Below, one piece after another: positions 54,401 to 64,000 of a stretch of 64,000 bases of DNA. Origin of the DNA: Symbiodinium natans (Eukaryota > Sar > Dinophyceae > Suessiales > Symbiodiniaceae). The translations under genes were made by a program, and so were the position numbers. How positions within the stretch are numbered: the stretch's first letter is position 1; each line of letters starts with the position of its first letter. A model generated the notes under the pieces. That model was given only the letters and a program-made list of their open reading frames with translations. It did not search any database and was not told the DNA's origin. The DNA lies in the NCBI GenBank assembly GCA_905221605.1, contig CAJNDS010000564.1, positions 48,595-112,594 on the forward strand, given 5' to 3'.

Positions 54401-56930
54401 GACCCTTGCCAATTCGAGTTGCCGTATTCCCAGGCGCCGACGCATTGACTTCGAAGCTGAGGCCGTGCAAAGGGTCAGGGTCTATGCTGACTCCATGGAC
54501 GGAGGATCAACAGGATCTTTTTTTCTTCAGTCGTCGGCCAAGGGTTACGGCGTTTGAGCATCCACCTCGTCCGCCTTGGCCACTGGAATCAGCAGAGGTT
54601 AAGGCAGAATTTAGGCCGCCGCTGCGAATCCGTTGAAGCTCCAAAGCTCGGCCTTGAACCTTTGAACCCAGACCAGGCATCGATAGCGCGACATCCATAG
54701 GGCAGTTTCACCTGGTAGCCGGACCTCGGACCCTTTTGGACCCTTCAAAAGTCTTGACTTTGTCTCGATGCCCAAGCAGGCTCAGCTAACCTTCCAGGCT
54801 TTTGCTTAATGTGTGAAGCGGAGCTGCTAGGTTGTAATGACAAGTGGCACACATTATGTGATGCGACGCTCAGGACAGCGCGCGCGCAGGAACGCTCTCA
54901 TGCCGCACAAAATTCAGATAAAAAGCGGGTAACTGTACCGAAATGTTGCCTGAATCAGCAGGCCTGCTGATTGATAAGCAGACCAGGGAGGCTCAGGCTA
55001 TTGTTTGTACTTGGGAAGCGGTGTTTGCAGGTGCTGTCAATGCTAGGGTGTTTGCGTGTTGTCGAGTTATGTCGGGCTGCACTGCACGTTTGATATGTGT
55101 ATGTACAGTACATGTATATGTGTGTGTATATATATATATATATAGAAGCTTGTATTTGCCCACCCGACAAATGGGTTGCTAGTGGTTCGGGGACGAAGAG
55201 ACCGCATCATGAGCTCAAGACAGTACGCGGTGCAACTTTTCGAAATGTATCCGAATGTGGCTTTCCGAATAAGCTTTGGAAACCCAAGCCGCTGTGCTGG
55301 AATATGTGGCCTGCATGTGGGGTGGCTCTGAATAGCGAGTCACAGACGGGCGACGGTACTGAAATGCTTTCCAGAAACAGATGTCGTTTTGTGAAGGGTT
55401 CGGCTGCCCGGTAAGGTTTCCCTTCGCTTGCTGCCTCTGATGGGCTTTGACCCATGCCCCATCTCACTGGTAAAGAACGGGTTTGAATCTCAAGGGCCTC
55501 CCAGAAAAAGGTTCCACGGTTGACTCACTGGCTTGCATAAGGGGAGCGCAGCTCATGAGGACTACCCGGTAGAGGTTTCAGGGTTGAACGCTGCAGCCCC
55601 CGTTGGCGGGCCTGCAGCGCAAGCCCCATTTCACTTGTCTACACAAGGGGCCTCGAAGCTTAAGGGTTCCCCGATAACTGTTTCACTGTTTGCGGGCCCC
55701 ACGAGTGAAGTTCAAGAACTTGCTTCTCAGATTGCGTTCGCGATTGCCCAAAATGTTGTTCTTCAATGGAAACAGTCGGAATTGCATCCTCAAATCTTCG
55801 CATTTGGATTTGTCGGACAGGGTGGTGATGTTCGAAATGGAAATGGTTTTTGTCTGGTAAGGGTTTACACCTGTTCGGAGTCTTTCGCCCAAATCTTACC
55901 AGGCAGCAATCAAACGAGATCCATAGTGACACCATGAGTGCCAAAAAGGTGCCAGCACCAGTTCCACCGAAGGTGTCTGAATCTTGTAAAAAGTTATCAT
56001 TCTCGACCGGTGCCTTCGCTCGAGTGGTTTTCTTGATCAAGACTCAAACCGCCATAGGGCTCGGCCTGCGCAAGGCTTCGCTGTGCCAAAAACACTTACG
56101 CCAGGTTGACAACTTTGCAGAGGTCGGCGCCGTCGGTACTGCTGTCGTCGTTACGCCCATCCGGTCTGCAACTCAAGGTCTCATTGCTGTGTACAGCCTG
56201 CAGATTGTTTGGCTCGTGACACACTCGACCAACGACAGATTGAACTCGCTGTGCTGCAAATGCATGTTTGAGGTCTCTGACCCGTGGCGACCGGACTTGG
56301 CATTTTCAGGAACCTAAGGCCATTGTGTCATAGAGCGCATGGAAGAAGATAGTTCTTGCAGGTGTCGCGAGGTTGCCGAGGTCTTTTGGCACGGAGATCT
56401 TGCCTTGAGCCGTCTATTTGTCAGGTGTTGCGCGAGCTGCGTGACAGGCTTCGTTCAGCTATTCACCGAGCTACCGCAAAATCCTTCGGTGCCTACAGAA
56501 TCCACGGATGTATTGCAGGGTGCGAGCAATCCAGAACGGCGAGGTCAAAGACCCGCGCAGAGCTTGAAGAGGGAGGGGCGTAGTGTAGGCATCGGTCTCT
56601 GCAGCATAAGTCCGAAAGGTTGTGTGTAATCCCATGTGGTCTCGCTTCTTGTTGCATGTAATGAGTCCTCGCACTTCATGGCTGTTAATAACTCTACGTA
56701 TGCGTATATACGTATATACGCATATACGTATACCTCTGCACGTAAGCACATCCCCGCGCGCGGAAGTCGAAGTGGGGCTAAAGGTGGGGCTAAAAGGCTA
56801 AAAGTGGGGCTAAAGAAGCGTCGGAAGAATCTCCCCACGTGCCCAGTCATGGCTGGATGCGCCGTGTGCAGTTTGAAGATGTCGGGGGCTCAAGATCCCT
56901 CGATCCCTCAACGTTCGAACATTTCTCTCC
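51403..56930 (+). CDS. BCAT: Branched-chain amino acid aminotransferase (class IV, PLP)
   Basis: Transfers amino groups between Leu/Ile/Val and 2-oxoglutarate. About 16 short + strand exons follow the family order: 51403-about 51545 (LEWESLGFEYVPTKSHIRNE), 51775-about 51822 (NWKNGEWNTGHTFRDP), 51875-51944 (NVFHYGQALFEGFK), about 52002-52040 (AFHTKQGDVCLFA), 52120-52172 (ARMNHGCRRFRIPEA), 52309-52350, 52406-52441 (VKDNVAYVPPHG), about 52729-52780 (GALYVRPFIFGSG), 52874-52930 (LGLGPSPEYTFVVFVNPV), 53099-53137 (VGSYYKNDAGAMQ), 53709-53775 (NDDYDRAAPLG), 53875-53928 (GDCKAAGNYAADLES), about 54038-54128 (LYLDAVERRYVEEFNTSNF), 54201-54262 (DGKYITPDAPRSVLDSNTNK), 54337-54396 (LLQLANDMSIPVELGPRK), 56105-about 56170 (NFAEVGAVGTAVVVTPI), 56425-about 56457 (VLRELRDRLRS). 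The Lys in GDCK-x-x-GNY is the PLP lysine of the family. The N-terminus and the last exon (VQFEDV near 56870) are uncertain. Confidence 0.88.
53211..53600. repeat. Minisatellite, 39 units of 10 bp (cgcatcatca)
   Basis: Units cgcatcatca, cgcatcgtca, cgcagcatca and cgcatcatcg follow each other with almost no length change over 390 bp. It lies wholly within the BCAT intron 53138-53708. Because 10 is not a multiple of 3, each frame shifts every unit and all three + frames stay open, giving His/Ala/Ser/Arg-rich pseudo-proteins of 167-217 codons. Confidence 0.97.
55125..55145. repeat. (TA)n / (TG)n tract
   Basis: A tatatata run preceded by gtatgtacagtacatgtatatgtgtg, in the 1.7-kb BCAT intron between 54397 and 56104. 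The rest of that intron shows no exon that I can place. Confidence 0.8.
56699..56724. repeat. Perfect 26-bp palindrome (cruciform candidate)
   Basis: The central gcgtatatacgtatatacgc is self-complementary, and the perfect arm extends three bases further on each side. It is alternating purine-pyrimidine and lies between the last BCAT exons. Confidence 0.85.
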
Positions 56931-57080
56931 CAGTTTTACAGCTTGCCGACTGATTGAGCCACGGATTGGTCGAGGCACCGCCACAGTCTTTCCTCAGTGT
57001 CTACCCAGGCAAGGGGCCACGTGGGATTCAGAGCTGTCAAGCCCTGTTGAGTGCCGTGACCATTGTTCAGCGTTGCCCGG

Positions 57081-57130
57081 TATTGCCCCGCATTGCCCCG
57101 CATTGCCCAGCATTGCCCCGCATTGCCCAG
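57081..57130. repeat. Five tandem 10-mers (cattgccccg)
   Basis: tattgccccg, then cattgccccg, cattgcccag, cattgccccg, cattgcccag. This is a second, unrelated 10-bp repeat within 4 kb of the BCAT minisatellite. Confidence 0.9.
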
Positions 57131-57951
57131 CCCCCTGAGGCCTTTGAGCGGGTCTCGTGGCATGAGGAGCCAGTGTCCCAGGCCAGTGGCTCGCTTGAAC
57201 CCACAAAACGCACGCCTTGTCATGCTTTCAACTTTCAACATCTTTCAGTCCTTTCAGAGCGCAATACCACTTGTCCCACGTACCACGCAAAATGCAGGTA
57301 GGTCGAGCTAATTGAGCTAGGGTCACTGCAATCCGGCTGTCTATGTCGATTGGATGCGCCCGAGCAAATGGCGAACGGTTGTCTTCTTGGAGCATGTCAG
57401 TTTGCACATGACACAAACCCCTAGCGTAGCCGTAAGTGCTCTCTGTACTTTTCAGTGTCGGCCAGGATTCAAGTCTACATTCGCTAATGTTCCTGAGCAG
57501 TCTCAGAATGATTTGCATGACTTTTGCCAAGTGGCTTCTGAGAAGCCTGCGGCACCGCACTTCGAGCGTGCCGTGTTTTGCTTCTGTAGAGGGTGTTGGA
57601 CGGTTGGTCCACCTTAGCCGCGACAGTACACCTCTTCCGGTGGTCGCGAACTTCTAGCAATCAATGCGCTTGGAAAAAAGAATGCCCTTTTGCCAAAGCT
57701 TCCAGAGCCGGTGGAGTCATGCTGCACCTGCGGAATGGTATACAAGGCCATACGTGAGCGTGCATGGGGCATTCGAAGCATTCTTTCCAAAGGCTGTCAC
57801 TGCAAATAGCCAATAGCCCTGAGCTCGCTATTTTGCTGGGTACAGCACTCCCTTCCACTCCACTCATGTGATGCATAACGAAGCTCCAGGCTTGTTTCAT
57901 GAGCACCTCGCAAAAACGACGCTCAACAAACATTCGGTCTAGCATTCAACC

Positions 57952-60900
57952 ATGTCGCTGTTTGCGGCAAGCGCAGACCCCGGAAGCCTGTTTTCCTGCC
58001 TGATGCTCTTTGCAGTGGATTGCATGGGTCCAGAAGCTGATTTGCCCGCTTTGAGATGATGTCATGGATGTTCTAGATTAGGGCCTAGTTCGGGTCCCCT
58101 CAGGGCACGTGTTCGTACTCGAACCTTCTATAATTCCCTATCAAAAGAGCCCCAAAAGGGACCCTGGTTTCGAACAACCCCTATATCCTGTGGCGGTTGG
58201 ACATGACTGAGTTGATGCAAAGGTTTCGACACGCTTAAGAAGCGGACAACGCAGCTACTGGACAACTTGGACAAGCAGAAGGAGCCTCAAAAAGCGAAGA
58301 CAATATGTGGGCTTGGCTGATGGCTGCATCCGTGAAGTGCTGTAATTGCGGGGAATGCCTTTTTTGCTGGTCAGGATGACAAGAGCGCGCCTGATATACA
58401 GGCAGCGCTGCAAGCTGTTGTGGGGCTTGCTGCAAATATCTTCACATCTATCAACTTCAAGCTCAGCTGAAACTTCTCGGGCTTGAAATTGATGTGCTTA
58501 CGGCACAGACGATTGCGAGTTACTGTAAGACATTAAAGGGCTTTAGTTGGGAGAGACGCCAAACAACAACACCCCAGGATGCTGGCGTCGACATTCCATA
58601 CCCTCAGGTGGGATTTGTCTTTTGTCGTAAGATGTCGGAAGCCTTGTTTGTGACATTTGCGAAGGTGCGGGTCTTAGAGTTTTTTTGGGGGCATCTCAGT
58701 TTTCAGCAATGGCTCTGGGTGGCCAGGTGGCCGCAGCAATCGGCTGTCGTGAGGACAACCTCCTCGTAAGCTACGAGGCCGAGCGCCGAGAAGAAATGAA
58801 GTCATTTGAGATGTACCGACTGTCAAGAGTTCCAGGAAGCGATTCACAAGCATCGGCGTGATGTCTTTCGGGTCACGTGCAGCATCAGGTTCAGAACGAT
58901 GAAAAGGACCGCGAGATGGCCCTGTATGTCATGCCCCTGGGAGCGCCTGGCCGGATTTTCTCATGAAATGGGATGTAGAGGATACACGGTAGGAGCTGAT
59001 TGTGTGCCAATGCGCGCGTAGCTATTCTCACCGGCGCCCTCGCGTAAGTCATGATGCCAGGTGGTGCAGTGAGCGTCACAGTTGCTATGGCCGGCTACCT
59101 GTTAATCGAGAGTTTCACATGGGGCACTCAGTAGGCCAGTCAGCAGTAGAAAATCCGCCTGAATCAGGTCAGGGCGTCGTTTCCACTGCCAGGAAACTAC
59201 CATCTTCGATTTAAGGCACGAGATGCGTTGTACCTTTGAGTACATGGGGCCTTAGAATGATCTGAGATGGCAGAACATGGCAAAGCTCACGGCTCCTTTG
59301 CTGCATTTCGCGTTTCAGGCGCCAACAGCAGACGGATCCTTTGGTGGATGGGTCTGGGTAGACTTGGCCGTCTTCTGAGCGTGAATTTCCGACTCTGCCG
59401 GTCGTTTTCAAACTGCAGCAGAAGACAGCTCCCAGGCATCCGACCAAGACCTCGTGCCAGTGTTTAATGGTGGCATTGCAGTGAAGGCTGGCGAATCGCA
59501 CTTGAGAACAGAAGCAACGGGCGGCAGTCATCTCAGTGCTGTTTTGAGGCTCTGCGTTTGCCGGCGGACGGAAGCCCAAGCCGGGTGTTCTTCTCAGAGT
59601 TTCGCTCAGCGGCGGCCCATGGTAGCCCACCTTTGCTTTCCACGGCGGCGCCTGAGGCTCCTTCCCAAGCTTCCAGGAGCCGACCTGCCACGTCTGTCCA
59701 GGCGGAGCAGAATTGTGAGCATTGTGAGTATCGAAAAGAGGTGTGTTCAATGAGTTCAACGCTGCTTGCGACCTCGTGGGGCTGTGAAGTGCGAAAACGA
59801 TGCCGCAATGCGCAATGTGCGACACCTCAGGGCGCCTCCCCTCACGGCGGCGTAGCCGGAGACCTCATGGAGCTCGACCTCAACTCGAAAGGCTCGCGAG
59901 GGCCGCAGGCCCAGGCGCCACAGGCGGCCCAACCCCCGGCCCGGCTCCCAGCTGCGATCTGCGACGGGCTGAGGTACAGGGCTGGGGCGATTCGGCGATT
60001 CATTGCAAATCTTTAAACGTGCTTGAGCGTGCTGCTCTTTCACTGTGAACAGCTCTCTTTCGTCACCGCGTGCCTAAAGGTGCAGCTGGATCGGGCGAAG
60101 TTGGCCGCTAGCTGAGCGCACTTCACCATCGTTCAGTGCCCGCAACTAGTTGGAACAGAATGGAAGGGCAGATGGACTGCGCGGTGAGGTCGCAGAACGA
60201 CAAGCAAGGGAAAAGCGTGAGTACGAGGATAAAATCAAGAGGTGCCGTCTGGAGTATGTCGGGCCTTCGAATGTGTTGTGCTACATTCAGGCACGAAGAG
60301 CAGAAGAAAAGCTGCCCCGCAGCAGTCATTCTTGTGTGCAAGTCGGCCGTAGCTTCCACCTTTGCAGTATTGCCTGAAGTGAACTGCTCAGGGGATGCGC
60401 AATCCAAGAAGGAGAAGTTGGAGCTAAACGATGTCCTGTCCAAGGAACTGAACGACTGGGCTTGGAGCTCAGAAATTGAAATCGATGAGACCCACCTCAG
60501 TCTTCTGTGCAGAGCACAGGGGCAGAAAAGCACGCTGCCTTGGCGGATTTGCTGGGAGTTTGCAGGTTCTAGCAATGTTCTTGGGCTCGCGTAGTGGACG
60601 GTAGGACGAATATCGAGCGCACGGCGAGTGGCATCCATGAATTAGGTGCCTGAATTGCTTAGATTACAATGATGCAGCCAATCGTTGCAAAGTGACAGTT
60701 CCCACCTTCTGTACTGGCACGGACGAGCTGCAGCACCAAAGCATGTCAAGCAACCAGGCAAAGACGCCTGATGGTCAGTCCTACAAAGAGATCAGGAGCC
60801 ATCTTATGCGCCTGTGCATGTACATCTTATTGCAAGTCTTATTGCGCTGACAGATTCGAGCTTCGCATCATTTTGTGCAGATGCAGAACTGTCAAAGCAG

Positions 60901-61475
60901 GACCCTGCTTAGCACAATGCACTCCGTGACTTGGGATGGTGCAAGCCGTTAGCTCAGGGCAATCAGGTACGCCTTTAAGTCTTTATAAACCTTTAAGCAT
61001 GAAGCCAAAAGTTTTAAGCTGCTGGCTAAGACGTTGCAAGGGGCCTCTGCAATATTCTGCAATGCGCTACTCTGAGTGCTTAGGCTGGAATCCCCTGAGC
61101 CTGTCGGAGTGGAGCCTGCCATTGCTTGAAGTTTGCCCTTGCAATCGAGTGGTGTCAGGTGTATGTCTAGCGGTCTAGCGTACCTTGGATCTTGGCAGGC
61201 TGGTGGCAGACAGCAGCATCAAGAAGTACTACCGGAAAGCCATCCTTATAGTTTTCGGACTCAGTCGTGTTTTGGAGCTATCCGACCGGAGCTTCCCTAC
61301 ACATCTGAATCTGCCAAGGCGCATCCGGATCGACATCAGTCTGCACGCTCCCCACTACACCCAGTGCTGAGTGCGATTCGTTCAATCTGTGAGCAGCTGA
61401 GTACGGCGGGTCTCTGTTACCAGGCCACTTCGGAGCAGCAAGTCCGCGCAGATCGTATCTTCAATGTCGGGGGCT
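57952..61475 (+). CDS. Auxilin-like clathrin-uncoating co-chaperone, C-terminal J domain
   Basis: Proposed start at ATG 57952 (MSLFAASADPGSLFS). Exon-like segments follow: 58229-58310 (LKKRTTQLLDNLDKQKEPQK), 58371-58442 (DDKSAPDIQAALQAVVGL), 58703-58812 (AAAIGCREDNLLVSYEAERR), about 58889-58930, 59556-59720 (Ser/Pro/Ala-rich), 59852-59960 (MELDLNSKGSRGPQAQAP, then Pro/Gln/Ala-rich), 60156-60245 (EVAERQAREKREYEDKIKR), 60390-60470 (KKEKLELNDVLSKELNDW), then the J domain from 61084. Auxilin and GAK recruit Hsp70 to clathrin coats through a C-terminal J domain preceded by a disordered clathrin-binding region. LMELD at 59864-59878 fits the clathrin-box pattern. The J domain is well supported; membership of the upstream exons is inferred from strand, order and composition. 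Confidence 0.65.
61084..61475 (+). other. Auxilin-type J domain exons with HPD motif
   Basis: 61084-61108 (GWNPLSLSE, the family's G-W-x-P-V-x-L motif) joins 61199-61250 (LVADSSIKKYYRKAILI), 61319-61339 (AHPDRHQ) and 61431-about 61475 (ATSEQQVRADRIFN). The first two joins are GT-AG and in phase, and produce KAILIAHPDRHQ at exactly the spacing of auxilin J domains. HPD is the Hsp70-activating motif. The third join has identical cag at both sides and no clear canonical pair. A segment before it (about 61035-61075, LCNILQCATL) fits the helix that precedes the motif. The final helix (about ten residues) was not found. Confidence 0.8.
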
Positions 61476-61956
61476 CAGCTGATGCAGGTCCACGGTATGC
61501 CGGTTCGAAAGATGTGGCAGCTCAAGTGACCAAACAGCATCTGCGTCAACACAGCAGTTCAGTAGCTTGACAAAAAAAGGCGTCGAGATCGTGTCATTTT
61601 TGGCTCAGAACACATTGTTGTGACTCGTTGCGGTTCCGAGGCTTTGAACGAATCCTTCAAGTCCTTTACCAGCTCCTGACTCGTCGACGGAACAAGATGC
61701 TCTTGACATGCTTTTACTCCCGCTTTTGCCATTTGCTGATACAGACTTGCTCACTACGATGAGGGTTCATGTTCGATGGAACGCTTCTCTCCGCTGTGGT
61801 CTGCTTGGCTCAAGCGGTAGCGCGCCACCATCAGCGTCCGGAAGCTGCAAGGCAAGCACTGGGCATCACGCTGACTGGGCTGCAACGTGGGCCGCCACGA
61901 AGTGTAAGAAGCACCTGGCTCACTTGACAGGCTCAGAGAGGGCAAGAAGAGCAACC

Positions 61957-62525
61957 ATGGACATTGACCTGCTCAATCCCGACGTCAAGGAGGAGCCGAG
62001 CAGCTTCTTCCCGCTTCCGCAAGAGAAGCTGCAGTAGAACAAAGCATGTCAGGAGAGGTCGAAGCACAAGCTGAAGCGCATGATCCAGTCTCCGACTTTC
62101 GGCAAGACTTGGGCATATGAACTCTCGCACATCTGTCGGGACTTACCTCATGCGACTTGCGCCATAAGGAACAGCTTCTTCATGGACGTGAAGTGCCCTG
62201 GCTGCTTGCAGATTACCACCGCGGCTCGGCTGCATCCATGACTGCCGTGGATTACCCACTTTGGGTTGCGATTCGGGAGTTGCACATCGACTGTGTGCTG
62301 ATGAGGTCTTCAGTCACGCTCAGACCGTCGTGCTCTGTGGAAACTGCAACGTGATGCTCCTTGGGCAAGCAAACCCCGGAAAGGCTCAGGTGAAAAGCCC
62401 AGGAGCTGGGATCCTTTTTCTTTCAGTTCCACATGCAACCGAGGCTTTGCCAGCCCACAGGCGGTCTGGCCCGACTCACAGAGCCTTGGAAAGGAAGCAG
62501 CGGAAGACTGAAGACTGCTAGCTGA
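61957..62525 (+). CDS. RPS27: Ribosomal protein eS27 (40S subunit), five exons
   Basis: ATG 61957 begins MDIDLLNPDVKEE, matching the eS27 N-terminus. Exon 2 (62053-62093, after gtcag) reads ERSKHKLKRMIQSP. Exon 3 (62169-62220) reads NSFFMDVKCPGCLQITT. Exon 4 (62306-about 62356) reads VFSHAQTVVLCGNCNVM. Exon 5 (about 62444-62525) reads LCQPTGGLARLTE. The four zinc-binding cysteines (CPGC...CGNC) are present. The product has about 85 residues, as usual for the family. The C-terminus, KGSSGRLKTAS, aligns with the usual GCSFRRK but carries Ser where most have Cys. Introns are 59-94 bp; exon 3 is entered by a probable GA donor and left by a GC donor. The exon 4/5 edge is uncertain by a few bases. 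About 480 bp separate it from the auxilin-like J domain on the same strand. Confidence 0.92.
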
Positions 62526-63119
62526 GATCGCGTTATTTGTCAAGCTGAGTCGAACTCATATGCCATGCGCAGTTACAACTCAGGAGGGCTGCTCTTTCCG
62601 AAAGAAGGCAGACTGATGGGGCTTGCCAGGGAGCTGAAGGTTGAGCTGATCAGGTAGACGATGGCGCACAAAAGGTCCTGCAGAACTGGCCCGCATGCAC
62701 GCATGTGGCACGGATGTCGGGTTTGTGGGCACTTGCACCTGAGTGCCATGACAGGTTGATAATCCCGGAGAATTTTGTAGTTGAATATTTCGTGGATATC
62801 CTCAAGTAGTCATAGATTTCTCAAAGATTGTAAACGCTTGCGCGCGGCCTTTCCCGAGAGCAGACAGCGGTTCAGGTAGAGGCTGGTGGTAAGAGGGCTG
62901 GGAGGGAATAAGACGAGCCTGGAATCCCAGCCACCCACACTGGTCGGTATTATCTGCCATATCGACCCACAAAGATGAATACGGACACGAACCTTCATTT
63001 CGGGTAGTTATATAAAATATACATTTTTTCGTTACCCCCTCCTCTCTCGTTCCTCTTGGCTGCTTGGGTTTTTTTTTCTTGAAAAGGCTACGGGACGATC
63101 ATGAGAGCCTTTCAAATGG
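62526..63119. other. Intergenic; no gene recognised
   Basis: 3' flank of eS27. It contains the second copy (62827-62846) of the shared 20-mer and an AT/T-rich patch near 63008-63080. No coding pattern was seen. Confidence 0.5.
62827..62846 (+). repeat. 20-bp word shared with 40243-40262
   Basis: Identical to attgtaaacgcttgcgcgcg at 40243 and followed by unrelated sequence. Confidence 0.75.
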
Positions 63120-63235
63120 GAGGTGCAAGGGGGGTCATGGGTTGTAAGGAAGGCGTTAGTAGGGTGTAGTAAGGGGGGTATAAGGGGGGTATAAGGATGG
63201 TGTAAGGGGGGTGTAAGGGGATGTAAGAGGGGATA
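63120..63235. repeat. G-run repeat (gtaagggggg / ataagggggg)
   Basis: Roughly eight irregular units of 10-18 bases, each with a run of 4-6 G separated by tataa, tgtaa or similar. Four or more regularly spaced G runs make this a G-quadruplex candidate on the + strand. Confidence 0.8.
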
Positions 63236-63535
63236 TAATTAATGAAATACTTTTCTTTAAAGGCATGCTTTAATAGAAGAAAGAATATCGATGGGTTTTT
63301 CGATATTATTCTATTATGTCCCCATAAAAGGCTACGGGCTCGACCCTTATTTTCGCTCTGCGGCCGCTTTGTCGGGTGCCCCGCCTCCTCTTCCGGTCCA
63401 TTTGGTTGCTTGTGAGGGCCTTGCAGGGGGATCCGGAAAATTCCGGGAATGTTTAAGCTTATTGTCTAAAAATACTAGGAATTTTGGGAATCTGCCGGAT
63501 CTGAAAAAGTCCGGGAATTTTCGGGATCTCCCGGG

Positions 63536-63575
63536 TTCAGGGTTTCAGGGTTTTACGGTTTAGGGTTTTGGGGGT
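63536..63575. repeat. Telomere-like TTTAGGG/TTCAGGG repeat
   Basis: gggttcagggtttcagggttttacggtttagggtt: degenerate TTTAGGG units in the opposite orientation to the array at 3926-4038. Confidence 0.75.
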
Positions 63576-64000
63576 TAATAGAAATTGTATAGGATTTGTG
63601 TCTGGACATTGTCGAGTTTTGGGGGTTTTGTTTTTCGTTTTTGCTGTAATGGTTTGGGTTTTGTCGGGCGTGATGGGGGGTGGGTGGTTTTGGGGTGCTG
63701 AGGGGTTGGGGCTGAGGGGCTGCGGCTGAGGGGTTGGGGCTGTTTGGCTGGGGTTTTGGGGGGTTTTGTTTTTTGTTGTAATGATTTGGGGGGTGGGGGT
63801 GAGTTGAGGAGGGGCTGAGGAGGGTTGAGGAGGGGCTGTTGAGGGGTTGTTGAAGGGATGGGTGGGGTTGCTGAAGGAGCTATAGAAGGGAGGGATTGTT
63901 GAGGGCCATTGAAGGGTTATTACGGGACTATTGAGGGCTGAGGACTCTAACATTTTGGGGGGTTTATGGGGTTTTTTGGGGGTTTGGAGCCGGGATTGAT
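63576..64000. repeat. G/T-rich low-complexity DNA
   Basis: Strong strand asymmetry (G and T dominate), with many ggggtt, gaggggtt and ttttgggg words to the end of the window. The 138-codon - strand frame, Pro/Thr/Asn-rich, is an artefact of composition. Confidence 0.8.

Noticed and set aside
61588-61608. Resemblance to the dinoflagellate spliced leader (catttttggctcag)
   Set aside because: Only a partial match, with an extra T and a different end. It lies about 350 bases before the eS27 ATG, not next to a start codon, so I do not call it a relict leader.
61808-61830. tRNA A-box-like word (tggctcaagcggtag)
   Set aside because: No B box or cloverleaf could be folded from the following 60-80 bases.
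63537-63953. 138-codon Pro/Thr/Asn-rich frame on the - strand
   Set aside because: It is an effect of G/T-rich low-complexity DNA and telomere-like units, with no protein-like pattern.

Overview
The window looks like nuclear DNA of a dinoflagellate, most probably a Symbiodiniaceae-type alga. This rests on sequence features, not a database match: moderately GC-rich DNA; recognisable eukaryotic genes broken into very short exons; introns with GT, GC and probable GA donors, often with the same few bases at both splice edges; every recognisable protein gene on the + strand; CCCTAAA/TTTAGGG-type repeats inside the sequence; and several long poly-G/poly-C runs. No rRNA, tRNA, CRISPR or bacterial operon was found.

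Layout. 1-3.5 kb: an uninterrupted gene for a P2X-like two-membrane-segment protein with an added EF-hand. 3.9-8.1 kb: telomere-like and simple repeats plus a few orphan exons. 8.15-24.4 kb: a class III (Vps34-type) phosphatidylinositol 3-kinase, readable exon by exon through C2, helical and kinase domains. Two unexpected blocks lie inside it on the same strand: a small PH/GRAM-like reading unit, and a Ser/Pro-rich plus coiled-coil exon block between helical and kinase domains. 24.6-29 kb: exons of an unidentified gene and a decayed LINE fragment on the - strand. 29.6-30.9 kb: a two-exon endonuclease/exonuclease/phosphatase-fold protein with a C-terminal hydrophobic tail. 31.1-34.9 kb: a recent tandem duplication of a 1765-bp coiled-coil exon block. 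37-49 kb: orphan exons of one or more large helical and C2-like genes, ending in a long open frame at 48.0-48.9 kb. 51.4-56.9 kb: a branched-chain amino acid aminotransferase, with a 390-bp minisatellite of 10-bp units in one intron. 58.0-61.5 kb: an auxilin-like protein with a C-terminal J domain. 61.96-62.53 kb: ribosomal protein eS27. 62.5-64 kb: G-rich and telomere-like low-complexity DNA.

The named genes do not form a pathway. Vps34-type PI3K and auxilin both belong to endosomal/clathrin traffic; eS27 and the aminotransferase are housekeeping. The shared strand fits the one-directional gene arrays known in dinoflagellates. Splice edges were chosen by aligning translations to remembered family consensus, so many are good to a few bases only, and exons that are not conserved are certainly missed.
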